The notes beneath the pieces were generated by a model. That model saw only the letters and a program-made list of their open reading frames with translations, was not told the origin of the DNA and did no database searches. A DNA stretch of 64,000 nucleotides from an uncultured bacterium (lineage in GTDB: Bacteria; Bacillota_I; Bacilli_A; RF39; UBA660), in NCBI GenBank assembly GCA_959020415.1, contig CAUERX010000001.1, forward strand, positions 1 through 64,000, given 5' to 3'. Both the position numbers and the translations under genes were made by a program. Below are positions 1 to 8,754 of the stretch, piece by piece. Numbering within the stretch: position 1 is the first letter of the stretch; each line of letters opens with the position of its first letter.

Positions 1-948
1 AAGCAAGTTAGAATGGTAATAGGTTTATCTATTTGTTTATTGTTAATCATGACTGCTGGTTATGCGGCTTTTAGTACCAGTTTATCTTTAAATGCAAAAG
101 GAAATATTATAGGAACTTTTACTTTTAGAGATTTAATAGATAAAGAAGTAACAACAGGTGATGGACTCTATATGGATCCTGTTGAAAGTAGTAGATATGT
201 TTATAGAGGTGAGACACCAGAAAATTATATTGAATTTAACGGAGAAATGTGGAGAATTTTAGCAATTGAAGCTGATGGTACTGCTAAAGTTATAAGGCAA
301 GGAAGTATTGGGCTAATACCTTTTGATGAACCATACGTAAGATCGGATAGTACATATTGTCCAATTTCTTCTAGTGGCTCATATGGGCAAAATATAGATT
401 CTAGGTATGGATGTAATGCGTGGGTTAGTGAAAATGGTAGTTTTGTTAATGGGAGTATTTCTGGAACTTTAACTAAAGATGCTTCTTTAAATACATATTT
501 AAACAATGATTATTATAATAGTTTAGATTCTAAGGTTCAAAGATCTATTCAAAAACACAATTTTTATTATGGTGGAGGAAACATTTATATTCAACCTGGT
601 TTAAGCACTCAAGAAAAGTCCAAAATATGGAATGGTAATGTTGGACTTATTAATTTGTCAGATTATCAAAAAGCATCACTTTCTTCTAATTATTGTAATC
701 TTGAAACGGACTGTTTAAATAATAATTATATATTTAGTGATGTTCTTAATGGAGAAAATACGTGCTGGACGTTAAATATCCTTCTCAATAATTCTTTAAT
801 TATTCGAGATTTGTATAGGGGAAAAATAAATGATTCTTTTCCTAGAAATAATTATGCGGTATATCCAGTTTTATTTTTACGTTCTGATTTATTAGTATAT
901 GGAAAAGGGACTAAGGCGGAACCTTATCGGATCAAAACTCCAAATTAA
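1..948 (+). CDS. 5'-truncated surface/pilin-like protein (DUF6273-like)
   Basis: The reading frame is open to the first base of the window (codons K-Q-V-R precede the first Met at 13), so the true start probably lies upstream. The first 25 visible residues form one hydrophobic segment (VIGLSICLLLIMTAGYAAFS), like the N-terminal anchor of prepilin-like surface proteins that continue 'GYAAFsTsL'. The rest is extracellular in character: rich in Asn, Ser, Gly and Tyr, with several Cys (CPISSS, GCNAWV, NYCNLETDC, ENTCW) and an 'EMWRILAIEADGTAKVI' stretch typical of DUF6273-type modules, ending in a 'YAVYPVLFLRSD' motif. Function beyond a surface role is unknown. About 180 bp of non-coding DNA follows before the next gene. 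Confidence 0.6.
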   Translation, partial: KQVRMVIGLSICLLLIMTAGYAAFSTSLSLNAKGNIIGTFTFRDLIDKEVTTGDGLYMDPVESSRYVYRGETPENYIEFNGEMWRILAIEADGTAKVIRQGSIGLIPFDEPYVRSDSTYCPISSSGSYGQNIDSRYGCNAWVSENGSFVNGSISGTLTKDASLNTYLNNDYYNSLDSKVQRSIQKHNFYYGGGNIYIQPGLSTQEKSKIWNGNVGLINLSDYQKASLSSNYCNLETDCLNNNYIFSDVLNGENTCWTLNILLNNSLIIRDLYRGKINDSFPRNNYAVYPVLFLRSDLLVYGKGTKAEPYRIKTPN

Positions 949-1065
949 ACTTTTTAGGGCAATTATGTATAATTTTATATGTTTTGTGCATATAATATAA
1001 ATGTACATAGTGCATAAACCAAAACACCTATAGAATATGTGTAAGTACTCGGATTTTGTCTAAAT

Positions 1066-1094
1066 TTGACAGAAAAACGGGGATATGCTAAAAT
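1066..1094 (+). promoter_or_regulatory. SigA promoter with extended -10 for the first glucosaminidase gene
   Basis: TTGACA at 1066-1071, a 17-nt spacer, then TGC-TAAAAT with the -10 at 1089-1094. The TGn just before the -10 is the extended -10 element. The start codon lies 36 nt downstream, with GGAGAGGGTG as the ribosome binding site. Confidence 0.8.
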
Positions 1095-1130
1095 ATAACC
1101 TGTTTTCTATGAAGCAGGAGAGGGTGAAAG

Positions 1131-1853
1131 ATGAAAACAAGCCAATCGGTTAAGGCCGTAATAATGGCCGTAACTACTTTGTGTTTAGTTGGAACAACAT
1201 TTGGTTCAACAATCCTTGCCTTGAATGGTGAGAGAGAATATGTAAGTGAAAATAGGACTGTACTTCAAGAAAGTGAATTAAATATAAGACCTGCAGTAGC
1301 AATAGCTAAAGTAACGCCAGGTAATTTAGCTATTGATAGTAAAACTGAAGGAGTGGAAAATGTTCAAGTTGCCGAAGGGCAATCACAAGAGGATAAAGAG
1401 CGTGAAGCTGAAGAAGCAAGAAAAAATGAAGTTGTATACGAAGGAATGACTTTAGAAGAATTGGCGGCTAAATTAGATAGAAGCCTTAATTCGACTATTT
1501 CAGGTCAAGGTAATACATTTGCTTCATATGCTATCGAACTAGGAATAGACCCATATTTAGCTGTTGCCATTGTCATGCATGAAACTGGATGTAAATGGGA
1601 ATGTAGTTCATTACTTAAACAGTGTAATAATGTTGGGGGTATGAAATCTGGCGGAACTGGTAAATGTAATGGGGGTTCATATGCTAGTTTCCCATCTTTA
1701 GAAGATGGGATCCGCGCTTATATGAACAACTTGTATAAAAATTATATATCGCAAGGTTTAACAACCGCTGAAGCGATGGGGCCAAAGTACGCTGCTAGTA
1801 CGACATGGGCTTCGCAGGTTAATGCTTACATAAATTCAATAAAGGCTGCATAG
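1131..1853 (+). CDS. secreted glucosaminidase-like cell-wall hydrolase (paralogue 1)
   Basis: 240 aa. An N-terminal hydrophobic signal (residues about 8-30) is followed by an acidic, low-complexity linker (about 35-100, with a Glu/Lys/Ala-rich charged stretch) and a C-terminal catalytic domain of about 130 aa. That domain has the lysozyme-like/GH73 glucosaminidase pattern: 'DPYLAVAIVMHETGCKWEC' with the Glu of HETG as likely acid, 'CNNVGGMKSGG', 'SFPSLEDGIRAYMNNL' and 'KYAASTTWASQVNAYINSI'. By family this would cleave the glycan strand of peptidoglycan outside the cell. Two Cys pairs near the active site are shared with the paralogue at 2156. It is monocistronic: own extended -10 promoter and a terminator overlapping the stop codon. 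The exact linkage cut cannot be told from sequence. Confidence 0.75.
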   Translation: MKTSQSVKAVIMAVTTLCLVGTTFGSTILALNGEREYVSENRTVLQESELNIRPAVAIAKVTPGNLAIDSKTEGVENVQVAEGQSQEDKEREAEEARKNEVVYEGMTLEELAAKLDRSLNSTISGQGNTFASYAIELGIDPYLAVAIVMHETGCKWECSSLLKQCNNVGGMKSGGTGKCNGGSYASFPSLEDGIRAYMNNLYKNYISQGLTTAEAMGPKYAASTTWASQVNAYINSIKAA

Positions 1854-1868
1854 GCCTTTTTTGATTTG
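1841..1868 (+). terminator. intrinsic terminator overlapping the stop codon
   Basis: AAAGGC / GCCTTT stem (1841-1846 with its partner around 1854-1859), 7-nt loop containing the TAG stop, then a T run. It ends the first glucosaminidase transcript. Confidence 0.65.
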
Positions 1869-1893
1869 ACTTTTTTTAAATTACTGCTATAAT
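1866..1893 (+). promoter_or_regulatory. extended -10 promoter of the 39-codon gene
   Basis: TTGACT at 1866-1871, 16-nt spacer, TGC-TATAAT with the -10 at 1888-1893. This near-consensus promoter lies directly behind the terminator of the upstream gene and supports expression of the short ORF at 1919. Confidence 0.75.
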
Positions 1894-1918
1894 AAACGAT
1901 AATTTTAGGGGGGATATC

Positions 1919-2038
1919 ATGAAAACTAAAGAAGTTAAAAAAATGATATTAGATTTAAAAAAAGAACTAAAAAAAATTAAGAAGGAAAACGAAAAACAAT
2001 CTATTTCGATTAAAAAGTTGAAAATGGCAGTCAAATAA
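1919..2038 (+). CDS. 39-aa highly basic small protein
   Basis: ATG at 1919 follows an AGGGGGG ribosome binding site and a near-consensus promoter (1866-1893). The product is 39 aa, about 40% Lys, with a regular heptad-like pattern (MKTKEVKKMILDLKKELKKI...), so a short coiled coil or amphipathic helix is likely. No family is recognised. It sits between two paralogous cell-wall hydrolase genes that have similar promoters, which suggests a linked regulon, though any role in it is inference. Confidence 0.55.
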   Translation: MKTKEVKKMILDLKKELKKIKKENEKQSISIKKLKMAVK

Positions 2039-2101
2039 AATTATTTTTTAACAGTTTTACTTTTCTTTTGAAAAATAAGGAAAAAGTCGATTTTTGTCGA
2101 T

Positions 2102-2130
2102 TTGACTCAAGGTTTTTCATATGGTAAAAT
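2102..2130 (+). promoter_or_regulatory. extended -10 promoter of second glucosaminidase gene
   Basis: TTGACT at 2102-2107, 17-nt spacer, TGG-TAAAAT with the -10 at 2125-2130. It lies inside the 5' part of the longest open frame, which shows that the first possible start (2102) is not used and that translation begins at 2156. Confidence 0.75.
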
Positions 2131-2155
2131 GGTAAATAGCATAGGAGAGATGAGA

Positions 2156-2851
2156 ATGAAACAAGCTCATATGGTATATGCCATTTTAGTCTTTGGATTA
2201 ATTACGGCAATTACTGTTCCACACTTAACAGCAATGGCATATGAAAATGATGTTACATATGAAACAACTAATAAAGAGGAGTTAGCAAGTACTAACGAAA
2301 CTGTTAATAGTACAGCAAAGATTGCGAATAGTGCTTCTAATATGGATGTGGCTATTGCTACACCATCAGTTAAAGAAAAGGCTCCGGAAGCTCCCGCAGC
2401 TAAACCTGTACAACAAGTCTCTGCTCCACAAGTTCAAAATACAAATCCAATTGTTTATGATGGGCTTACAATGGAACAGTTAGTTAATAAGCTTAACAAA
2501 TCTTTGCGTTCTAATTTAGCAGGTACTGGAAACTTATATGCTAATTATGCTTTACAAAATGGCGTGGATCCTTATTTGGCAGTGGCTATCACTTTGCACG
2601 AAACTGGTTGCAAATGGAGTTGTAGCTCAGCTGTAAAGAACCACAACAATGTTGGTGGAATGAGATCTGGAGGATCATTAATTCATTTTGATTCTTTAGA
2701 GGCAGGAATTAAGGCGTTTATCGTGAATTTAAAGGAAAACTATTATGATAAAGGTTTAAATACACCTGAACTTATGAATAAAAAATATGCAGCTAGTCCA
2801 TCGTGGGCAGCAAAAATAAATAATTATATAAATCAAATAAAAAATAGTTAA
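2156..2851 (+). CDS. secreted glucosaminidase-like cell-wall hydrolase (paralogue 2)
   Basis: 231 aa from ATG 2156, chosen because GGAG (2144-2147) is 8 nt upstream and the promoter -10 ends at 2130. Signal sequence at residues about 1-28 (VYAILVFGLITAITVPHL), a Pro/Ala/Thr/Asn linker to about residue 95, then the same lysozyme-like domain as the gene at 1131: 'DPYLAVAITLHETGCKWSC', 'HNNVGGMRSGGS', 'HFDSLEAGIKAFIVNL', 'KYAASPSWAAKINNYINQI'. The two catalytic domains are clearly paralogous while signal and linker differ, so the pair likely arose by an old duplication. Expected role: extracellular peptidoglycan remodelling. Confidence 0.75.
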   Translation: MKQAHMVYAILVFGLITAITVPHLTAMAYENDVTYETTNKEELASTNETVNSTAKIANSASNMDVAIATPSVKEKAPEAPAAKPVQQVSAPQVQNTNPIVYDGLTMEQLVNKLNKSLRSNLAGTGNLYANYALQNGVDPYLAVAITLHETGCKWSCSSAVKNHNNVGGMRSGGSLIHFDSLEAGIKAFIVNLKENYYDKGLNTPELMNKKYAASPSWAAKINNYINQIKNS

Positions 2852-2854
2852 AAG

Positions 2855-2882
2855 GTAAATAAATGATTATTTACTTTTTTTC
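2855..2882 (+). terminator. intrinsic terminator after paralogue 2
   Basis: GTAAATAA (2855-2862), loop ATGA, TTATTTAC (2867-2874), then T7. The downstream promoter's -35 (TTTACT, 2870-2875) overlaps the right arm, and TGA-TATAAT follows at 2889-2897. Confidence 0.7.
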
Positions 2883-2917
2883 TGGCTATGATATAATTTA
2901 ATAAAGGATGTGGAAGA

Positions 2918-3955
2918 ATGGAAAAGGGATGTCCAAATTGTGGACGCATGATTAATGCTGAGAATAAAGTATGTCCTTATTGTAATTATGATTTTGGGCA
3001 ATTAAATAAAATGTTTACAAAATATGAGGAAGAAAAATTAAAAGAAATTGAAATTCCGAAATATGGCGGCTTTATTAAAAGAGTTGTAGCTACAGGGGTT
3101 GATCTTTTAATTTTGGGGATTATTTTCGCAGTTATTAATTTTGCTTATTTATATTTTATGGTTCCAGATTATTTTAGTTATTTGTTTAAGTTTTGGACTA
3201 ATCCAGCGAGTATTGATTTAGCAATTTGGTTTAAAATGTATTTTATTTCGCTTTTATTTCCAATTATTTATTTGTTTTATTGTTCGTTTAGACAAAGTTC
3301 AAAGAATATGGGAACAATTGGAGAAAAGCTATTAGGACTTGAAGTTGTAGATGAGTATGATAGCCCAATTGGTTTTGGAAAGGCTTTCGGGCGAAACGTT
3401 GCTAGAATATTAAATGTTTTAACTTTGGGAATTGGTTTCTTGATAGTTATTGTTATGCCTAAAAAGCAAGCTTTAAGCGATATGATTTCTCATACTTATG
3501 TGACAAATAAAATCACGCGTGAAAATTATAGTGAATTTCACTATGCTAATCCATTGGTTAGAGCTTTGGCTTTCTTTATTGATATGGCTTATTTATATTT
3601 ATTAATTTGGGGATTTAAATGGTTATCAAGTTTACCAATATTACATGATCCTTCAACGCAGTGGTTTGCGCCAATAATAATTTTTATTTTAGGTGTTTTA
3701 TTGTTAATTTACATCATTATTTATTTTCCACATATGGAAAGTCGTGGTGGGGCAACGTTTGGTAAAAAGATTTTAGATATTAAGGTAGTTAGTCTTGAAG
3801 GCGAAACTATTAGTTTTTGGAAATCGTTTGTTAGAGTGATCGTTATGATGATTGAAACGTTAGTTCCCTTTAGTAAAATAGTATCTTTTGTAATGCCGCG
3901 TAGGCAAACATTGAAAGATGTTATGACTAAGACAATTGTTATTAATAGACATTGA
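2918..3955 (+). CDS. zinc-ribbon, double RDD-domain membrane protein
   Basis: 345 aa. Residues 1-25 form a zinc ribbon (CPNCGRMINAENKVCPYC: two CxxC knuckles), then two RDD-family membrane domains in tandem, each starting with an Arg-Xaa2-Ala/Asp segment and containing a 'GTIGEKLLGLEVVD' / 'ATFGKKILDIKVVS' signature and a C-terminal 'MPKKQALSDMISHTYV' / 'MPRRQTLKDVMTKTIV' motif. About 6-7 transmembrane helices in total. RDD proteins are integral membrane proteins, some linked to ion transport, but the substrate here is unknown. Own promoter (-10 at 2892-2897) and its own terminator at 4003-4032. Confidence 0.75.
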   Translation: MEKGCPNCGRMINAENKVCPYCNYDFGQLNKMFTKYEEEKLKEIEIPKYGGFIKRVVATGVDLLILGIIFAVINFAYLYFMVPDYFSYLFKFWTNPASIDLAIWFKMYFISLLFPIIYLFYCSFRQSSKNMGTIGEKLLGLEVVDEYDSPIGFGKAFGRNVARILNVLTLGIGFLIVIVMPKKQALSDMISHTYVTNKITRENYSEFHYANPLVRALAFFIDMAYLYLLIWGFKWLSSLPILHDPSTQWFAPIIIFILGVLLLIYIIIYFPHMESRGGATFGKKILDIKVVSLEGETISFWKSFVRVIVMMIETLVPFSKIVSFVMPRRQTLKDVMTKTIVINRH

Positions 3956-4002
3956 CATTTATTTGATTATTTTTCTTAAATGTTACCTTTTGTTATTAGT
4001 AG

Positions 4003-4032
4003 GCAAGGGCTATAAAATAGTTCTTGCTTTTT
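4003..4032 (+). terminator. intrinsic terminator of the RDD gene
   Basis: GCAAGGGCTAT (4003-4013) pairs with ATAGTTCTTGC (4017-4027) using two G-U pairs; a 3-nt loop and a short T run follow. Confidence 0.6.
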
Positions 4033-4098
4033 ATATTTAAAGGTTATAATAATGTGTAATTCGGAGGTTTGGGAAGGCTATCAGAAAGAAGAAAGTTT

Positions 4099-4209
4099 AT
4101 GTTAGATATGTGTGGAGCTAGAATGTTATTTGGTGAAGCAATATCAATAAAAGAAATAATGGAAGCAACGAGTTATAAGAGAGCTAGTGTTAGTAGGGTA
4201 ATGTGGTAG
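4099..4209 (+). pseudogene. helix-turn-helix gene remnant
   Basis: A 36-codon open stretch reads as an isolated helix-turn-helix (GEAISIKEIMEATSYKRASV). It aligns by eye with the HTH of the next remnant: both have R-R-(K/E), then 'I-x-E-I-x2-(A/S)-x2-Y-(K/S)-R-A-S-V'. It ends abruptly at TAG. Likely a fragment of a related DNA-binding gene in a decaying locus. Confidence 0.35.
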
Positions 4210-4271
4210 ATGGGAAATAATAATTTTCCAAACATGGTAGGAAATATTTAGAAAGACAATTTGGAATAATT

Positions 4272-4822
4272 ATGTTTTCTTTGGTAAAGTGTCATACGAA
4301 GATTGGAAAAATAACTAGTAGACGTGAAATGTTTCTTAAATCTTGTTATAACGATGGAGAAAATAAGACTCAAACGGAAATAGCTAAAAGTATAGATTAT
4401 TCACGCGCATCTGTAGCAAATACGATTAAACAGATAGAGACCGGAACTTTATCTGTCTGTGACAAAAATATATTAATAAGCTTTTTGTCGATAATGTTTT
4501 TGAAATGCTAAATTCAGAAATTCAAATATTTGATGACAGCGAGTTAGAATTTCAAATGATGTTTGCTTCTAAATTGCTTAACAGAATTTCTAGTTTTGAT
4601 AAACGTAGTGACCTAACGCCAGACATTTTGAGGGACTTTTATGAAATGGTTATTTCAGAAAGCTTGTCTGAATATCAAAGGAAGATTACATTGGGGGTTA
4701 AGATATCTCAGGCTAGGGATATTGAAAGAAAAGCTGCTTTTGATGTTCAGACTTATAATATTGTTTTTAATGCTTTAGATGGGATTACGCAAATCGGGAG
4801 ATTTTCTGAGATAGCAGATTAG
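4272..4822 (+). pseudogene. frameshifted helix-turn-helix protein
   Basis: Two overlapping frames make one plausible protein of about 180 aa. The first (from 4272) carries an HTH ('TQTEIAKSIDYSRASVANTI') and runs into an unlikely tail after 'GTLSVCDK'. The frame of the second (ATG 4505) is open back to 4463 and reads 'KYINKLFVDNVFEMLNSE' into a helical C-terminal domain. The frames meet at an A5 run (4464-4468), so a one-base slip fuses them. The family is not recognised; an HTH followed by an all-helical domain suggests a mobile-element or phage regulator. A real frameshift, a sequencing slip, or two small proteins are all possible. Confidence 0.5.
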
Positions 4823-4870
4823 AATTTAGAGTCAGAAGTTAAAACTAGAACTTTTAAGATAGAGAGAAAA

Positions 4871-4905
4871 GAAAATTAATAAAAGAAAATTAATTTTCTT
4901 TTTTT
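4871..4905 (+). terminator. intrinsic terminator before asnB
   Basis: GAAAATTAAT (4871-4880), 8-nt loop, ATTAATTTTC (4889-4898), then T7. Confidence 0.7.
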
Positions 4906-4951
4906 GTTTACTTTGTAGTTAAAACTTCCATTTGGAATAATGGGTAAAATA

Positions 4952-4980
4952 TTGTATAAACCCTTAAGATGTGATAAAAT
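4952..4980 (+). promoter_or_regulatory. asnB promoter
   Basis: TTGTAT at 4952-4957, 17-nt spacer, TGA-TAAAAT with the -10 at 4975-4980. AAAGGAGG follows before the asnB start. Confidence 0.6.
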
Positions 4981-5011
4981 ATAAACAGATAAAGGCTAAA
5001 GGAGGCATTAT

Positions 5012-6835
5012 ATGTGTGGTTTTGTAGGATATGTAAATAAGGAACCTGATAAACAGGAAAATATAAAAAAAATGGCTGATTTAATTGCCCACCGCGGACC
5101 AGACTCTGAAGGATATTATACTGATGAGACAATTGCGATGGGCTTTAGACGTCTATCAATCATTGATTTGAATAATGGCTCACAGCCTATTTATAACGAA
5201 GATAAGACGAAGGTTATTATTTTTAATGGCGAAATTTATAATTATCAAGAATTAAGAGAAGATTTGATTCAAAAAGGTCATAATTTTTCTACTAATACGG
5301 ATACTGAAGTTTTATTGCATGGTTATGAGGAATATGATGAAGGTATTTTAGATAAATTAAGAGGAATGTTTGCGTTTGTAATTTATGATGTTAATACTAA
5401 AGAAACTTTTGCGGCTCGTGACTTTTATGGAATTAAACCATTTTACTATGCAATGATGGGAGATACCTTTTTATTCGGTTCAGAGATTAAAAGCTTTTTG
5501 ATTCATCCTGATTTTAAAAAGGAACTTAATCGTAACATGCTTGAATATTATTTAACTTTTCAATATAGTGTTGGTGAGGAAACTTTCTTTAAAGATGTTT
5601 ATAAATTAATGCCAGGACATTATTTAAAATATAAAGATGGCGAACTTGAAGTAAAACAATACTATGCTTTAGAATTTGAAGAGGATGATAGTAAGACTTA
5701 TGAAGAGTGGAAGGAAGGCGTTGATGAACGTCTTAAAGACTCAATAAGAGCTCATAAAATTAGTGACGTCGAAGTTGGTTCATTTTTATCTTCTGGTGTT
5801 GATTCATCATTTATAGCTGCTAGTAGTGATGTGGATAAAACATTTACAGTTGGATTTAATGATGAGAAATACAGTGAGATTAGTTATGCTAAAGACTTAT
5901 CTGAAAAAATTAGTACTCAAAATATTAGTAAGGTGATAACTAAAGAAGAGTATTTTAAAAATTTATCAAATATTATGTATTTTATGGATGAACCATTAGC
6001 TGATCCTTCGGCTGTTGCCTTGTATTTTGTAACAAAGGTAGCTAGTGAAAATGTTAAAGTTTCATTATCTGGTGAAGGTGCTGACGAGATATTTGGAGGT
6101 TACAATATTTATCAAGAGTCATTTGTTTGGCCATGGTATTATAAAATTCCATATGGAGTTCGTAAAGTAGTGGGAGCCATCGCCGGGATTTTACCAGCGC
6201 ATCGAGGGCTTAACTTTTTAGTTCGTCGTGGTAAAAAATTAGAAGACCGTTTTGTTGGTAATGCTTTTATTTTTGACAATAAAGAAATAAAGAAAATGTT
6301 AGCGTTTAAACCAGAAACTAAAGGCTTTAGAGAATTAACAGAACCATATTATCAAAAGGTTTCTGATAAAGACGATGTTACTAAAATGCAATACATTGAT
6401 TTTAATTTTTGGTTAATAGGAGATATTTTATTAAAGGCTGATAAGATGAGTATGGCTAATTCATTAGAAGTACGCGTTCCTTATCTAGATAGACCTTTAA
6501 TTGATTATGCACGTCATTTACCAACTAAGTATAAAGTTGATAAATATAAAACTAAAAAACTATTTAGAGATATTGCACATGAAACACTTGAATCTAAAGT
6601 ATCTGACAAAAAGAAACTTGGCTTTCCTGTACCAATTAGAGTATGGATGAAAGATGATGATGTTTATAATACGATTAAAGTTCGTTTTGAAAAGGCTTCT
6701 GAATTTTTCAATGTAAAAAAGATTATTAAACTATTAGATGATCACCGAAATGGTAAGAAGGATAACAGTCGTAAGGTATGGACGATCTATATATTCTTAC
6801 TTTGGTATGATATTTACTTTGGAGGTGCACAGTGA
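5012..6835 (+). CDS. asnB: asparagine synthase (glutamine-hydrolysing)
   Basis: 607 aa, the normal AsnB length. The N-terminal class II glutamine amidotransferase begins MCGFVGYV; Cys2 becomes the nucleophile after Met removal, and 'AHRGPDSEGYY', 'FNGEIYNYQELR' and 'DTEVLLHGYEEY' are the usual glutaminase motifs. The synthetase half has the ATP pyrophosphatase loop 'FLSSGVDSSFIA' and 'SLSGEGADEIFGGY'. It converts aspartate, glutamine and ATP to asparagine in the cytosol. AAAGGAGG ribosome binding site. Its stop codon overlaps the GTG start of the next gene, so the two are translationally coupled. Confidence 0.93.
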   Translation: MCGFVGYVNKEPDKQENIKKMADLIAHRGPDSEGYYTDETIAMGFRRLSIIDLNNGSQPIYNEDKTKVIIFNGEIYNYQELREDLIQKGHNFSTNTDTEVLLHGYEEYDEGILDKLRGMFAFVIYDVNTKETFAARDFYGIKPFYYAMMGDTFLFGSEIKSFLIHPDFKKELNRNMLEYYLTFQYSVGEETFFKDVYKLMPGHYLKYKDGELEVKQYYALEFEEDDSKTYEEWKEGVDERLKDSIRAHKISDVEVGSFLSSGVDSSFIAASSDVDKTFTVGFNDEKYSEISYAKDLSEKISTQNISKVITKEEYFKNLSNIMYFMDEPLADPSAVALYFVTKVASENVKVSLSGEGADEIFGGYNIYQESFVWPWYYKIPYGVRKVVGAIAGILPAHRGLNFLVRRGKKLEDRFVGNAFIFDNKEIKKMLAFKPETKGFRELTEPYYQKVSDKDDVTKMQYIDFNFWLIGDILLKADKMSMANSLEVRVPYLDRPLIDYARHLPTKYKVDKYKTKKLFRDIAHETLESKVSDKKKLGFPVPIRVWMKDDDVYNTIKVRFEKASEFFNVKKIIKLLDDHRNGKKDNSRKVWTIYIFLLWYDIYFGGAQ

Positions 6836-7365
6836 TATTCTTTTTCATTTCTTTATCAACATATTTTTGCTATTTAATTTTGAAATATCGTCAAGGATTA
6901 ATGGCTTTAGAAAACGAAAAATATGATTTGAGAAAATATTCTAAGTGGATTATTAAAAATGGTAAGGAGAATTTTTTAACTGTAGAGTTATTAGCGATTA
7001 TCCTAATTATTATTGCTTTCAATTTTGATGCAAAGGTTATGGGAGTATCAATGGTTATCTTTTATACATTTATGTATTTGTTTACCCTTAGAAAACAAGA
7101 AGGAAAATTTAAATTTAAAGCACCAAATGTAAGAGTTTCGATTATTTCAATAATTATTTTTGCTTTAATTTTAAGTCTATTTTGTCTGGATTATCAATAT
7201 TTACAAAGTGGTTATTTGCTTTTTGATCATAGTAAATTTTATTATATTGCGGTTATTTTACTTGGGTATATTGCGTATTTTATAATTTTATTATCTGCGT
7301 TTATTGATAAGCCAATTGAACTATTAATAAAGAAAATAAAAAAGAACAAGAAAAACAAAAAATAA
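6832..7365 (+). CDS. four-helix membrane protein coupled to asnB
   Basis: 177 aa from GTG 6832, which overlaps the asnB TGA by four bases (GTGA) behind a GGAGGTG ribosome binding site. Predicted membrane helices lie at about residues 1-16, 45-85 (two), 100-122 and 132-155, with a Lys/Asn-rich tail. No family is recognised. Coupling to asnB and placement before murE suggest co-expression only. Confidence 0.6.
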   Translation: MIFFFISLSTYFCYLILKYRQGLMALENEKYDLRKYSKWIIKNGKENFLTVELLAIILIIIAFNFDAKVMGVSMVIFYTFMYLFTLRKQEGKFKFKAPNVRVSIISIIIFALILSLFCLDYQYLQSGYLLFDHSKFYYIAVILLGYIAYFIILLSAFIDKPIELLIKKIKKNKKNKK

Positions 7366-7401
7366 GTAAAATCATAGGCTAGAGTAAGGAGAGATGATTA
7401 A

Positions 7402-8754
7402 ATGCTTAAAGTTAATTCAAAGAAGATTGAACAAGGTGATACTTTTATTGCGATAAAGGCAGCTTCACGTGATGGCCACGATTATATTGAAGATGCAATA
7501 GATCATGGAGCAGCTTGTATTATTGCAGAGCATGGGGAATACAGTGTTAAAACTATGATTGTTCCAGATACTAGAACTTATTTATCTAATTATTTAAAAG
7601 AGTTATATGCGGATAAACTAAGTAAATTAAAAATAGTGGGAATTACTGGAACTAATGGTAAAACAACTAGTTGCTATTTGATTTATCAATTGTTAAATCG
7701 TTTAGGTGTAAAGGCTGCATATATGGGAACGATTGGTTTCTATTTACCTGAAAGTAACCGACCTTTAGCTAATACAACTCCAGATTTATATGATTTATAT
7801 GATATGCTTGTGGAAGCGGCAAACGATGAGTGTGAAGTAATGGCTATGGAAGTTTCTAGCCAAGCTTTAGATATGCGTCGTTTGGAAGGTATTAAGTTTG
7901 ATATGGTTTCTTTTACTAACTTGACAAGAGAACATTTAGATTATCATAAGACAATGCAGGAATATGAAGCTGCAAAATTAGAATTATTTAAAAATGTTAA
8001 GAAATCAGGATATGCCATTATTAACATGGATGATAAATACGGAAAAGATTTTGTATTAGATGCTAATAAAAACATTTTGTTAGGGCAAGGTAAAGCTGAT
8101 TATAAAATAAGTGATATTGTACTTACAAACAATCATAGTACTTTTAAGGTATCACATGATGATGAGGTTAGAGAAGTAGTACTTCCAATTCCTGGAACGT
8201 ATAATATTTATAACTATATGAATGCTTATATTTTATGTGACAAATTAGGCTTAGACATGGATGATGTTATTTCAGAGACACTTAATTTAACCGCACCAAC
8301 TGGACGCTATCAAATTGTTAAAAATGATAAAATTTCAGTAATTATTGACTATGCTCATACGCCTGATGCTGTAGAAAACATTGTGAAAAGTGTTAAAGAA
8401 TATGCTGAAGGAAGAGTTGTTACTTTAGTTGGTTGTGGTGGCGATAGGGATAAGACGAAAAGGCCTTTGATGGGCAAAATTGCAACGGATAATAGTGATT
8501 ATGTTTTCTTTACTAGTGATAATCCACGTACTGAAGATCCTAACGAAATTTTGAATGACATTATTCAAGGACTAGAAAAAGACAATTATGAAGTAATTGA
8601 AGATCGTAAGGAAGCTATTAAAAAAGCGGTTAATAGTCTTCAAGATAAAGATATTTTGCTAGTTCTAGGTAAGGGACACGAGGATTATCAAATTATAGGC
8701 AAAGATAAATTCCATTTAAGTGATTATGAAGAAGTAGCAAAACATGTCAAATAA
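7402..8754 (+). CDS. murE: UDP-MurNAc-tripeptide ligase MurE (meso-DAP type by motif)
   Basis: 450 aa. Mur ligase layout: N-terminal UDP-binding domain, ATP-binding motif GITGTNGKTT (residues 80-89), 'ANTTPDLYDL' substrate region, 'MEVSSQALDMRRLEGIKFD', and a C-terminal domain with 'DYAHTPDAVENIVKSV' and 'DNPRTEDP' (D373-R376). DNPR is the signature of meso-diaminopimelate-adding MurE enzymes (Lys-adding enzymes have other residues there), so peptidoglycan here is predicted to contain meso-DAP. It ligates the third stem amino acid to UDP-MurNAc-L-Ala-D-Glu in the cytosol. About 35-40 aa shorter than E. coli MurE, mostly at the N terminus. AAGGAGAG ribosome binding site. Confidence 0.88.
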   Translation: MLKVNSKKIEQGDTFIAIKAASRDGHDYIEDAIDHGAACIIAEHGEYSVKTMIVPDTRTYLSNYLKELYADKLSKLKIVGITGTNGKTTSCYLIYQLLNRLGVKAAYMGTIGFYLPESNRPLANTTPDLYDLYDMLVEAANDECEVMAMEVSSQALDMRRLEGIKFDMVSFTNLTREHLDYHKTMQEYEAAKLELFKNVKKSGYAIINMDDKYGKDFVLDANKNILLGQGKADYKISDIVLTNNHSTFKVSHDDEVREVVLPIPGTYNIYNYMNAYILCDKLGLDMDDVISETLNLTAPTGRYQIVKNDKISVIIDYAHTPDAVENIVKSVKEYAEGRVVTLVGCGGDRDKTKRPLMGKIATDNSDYVFFTSDNPRTEDPNEILNDIIQGLEKDNYEVIEDRKEAIKKAVNSLQDKDILLVLGKGHEDYQIIGKDKFHLSDYEEVAKHVK

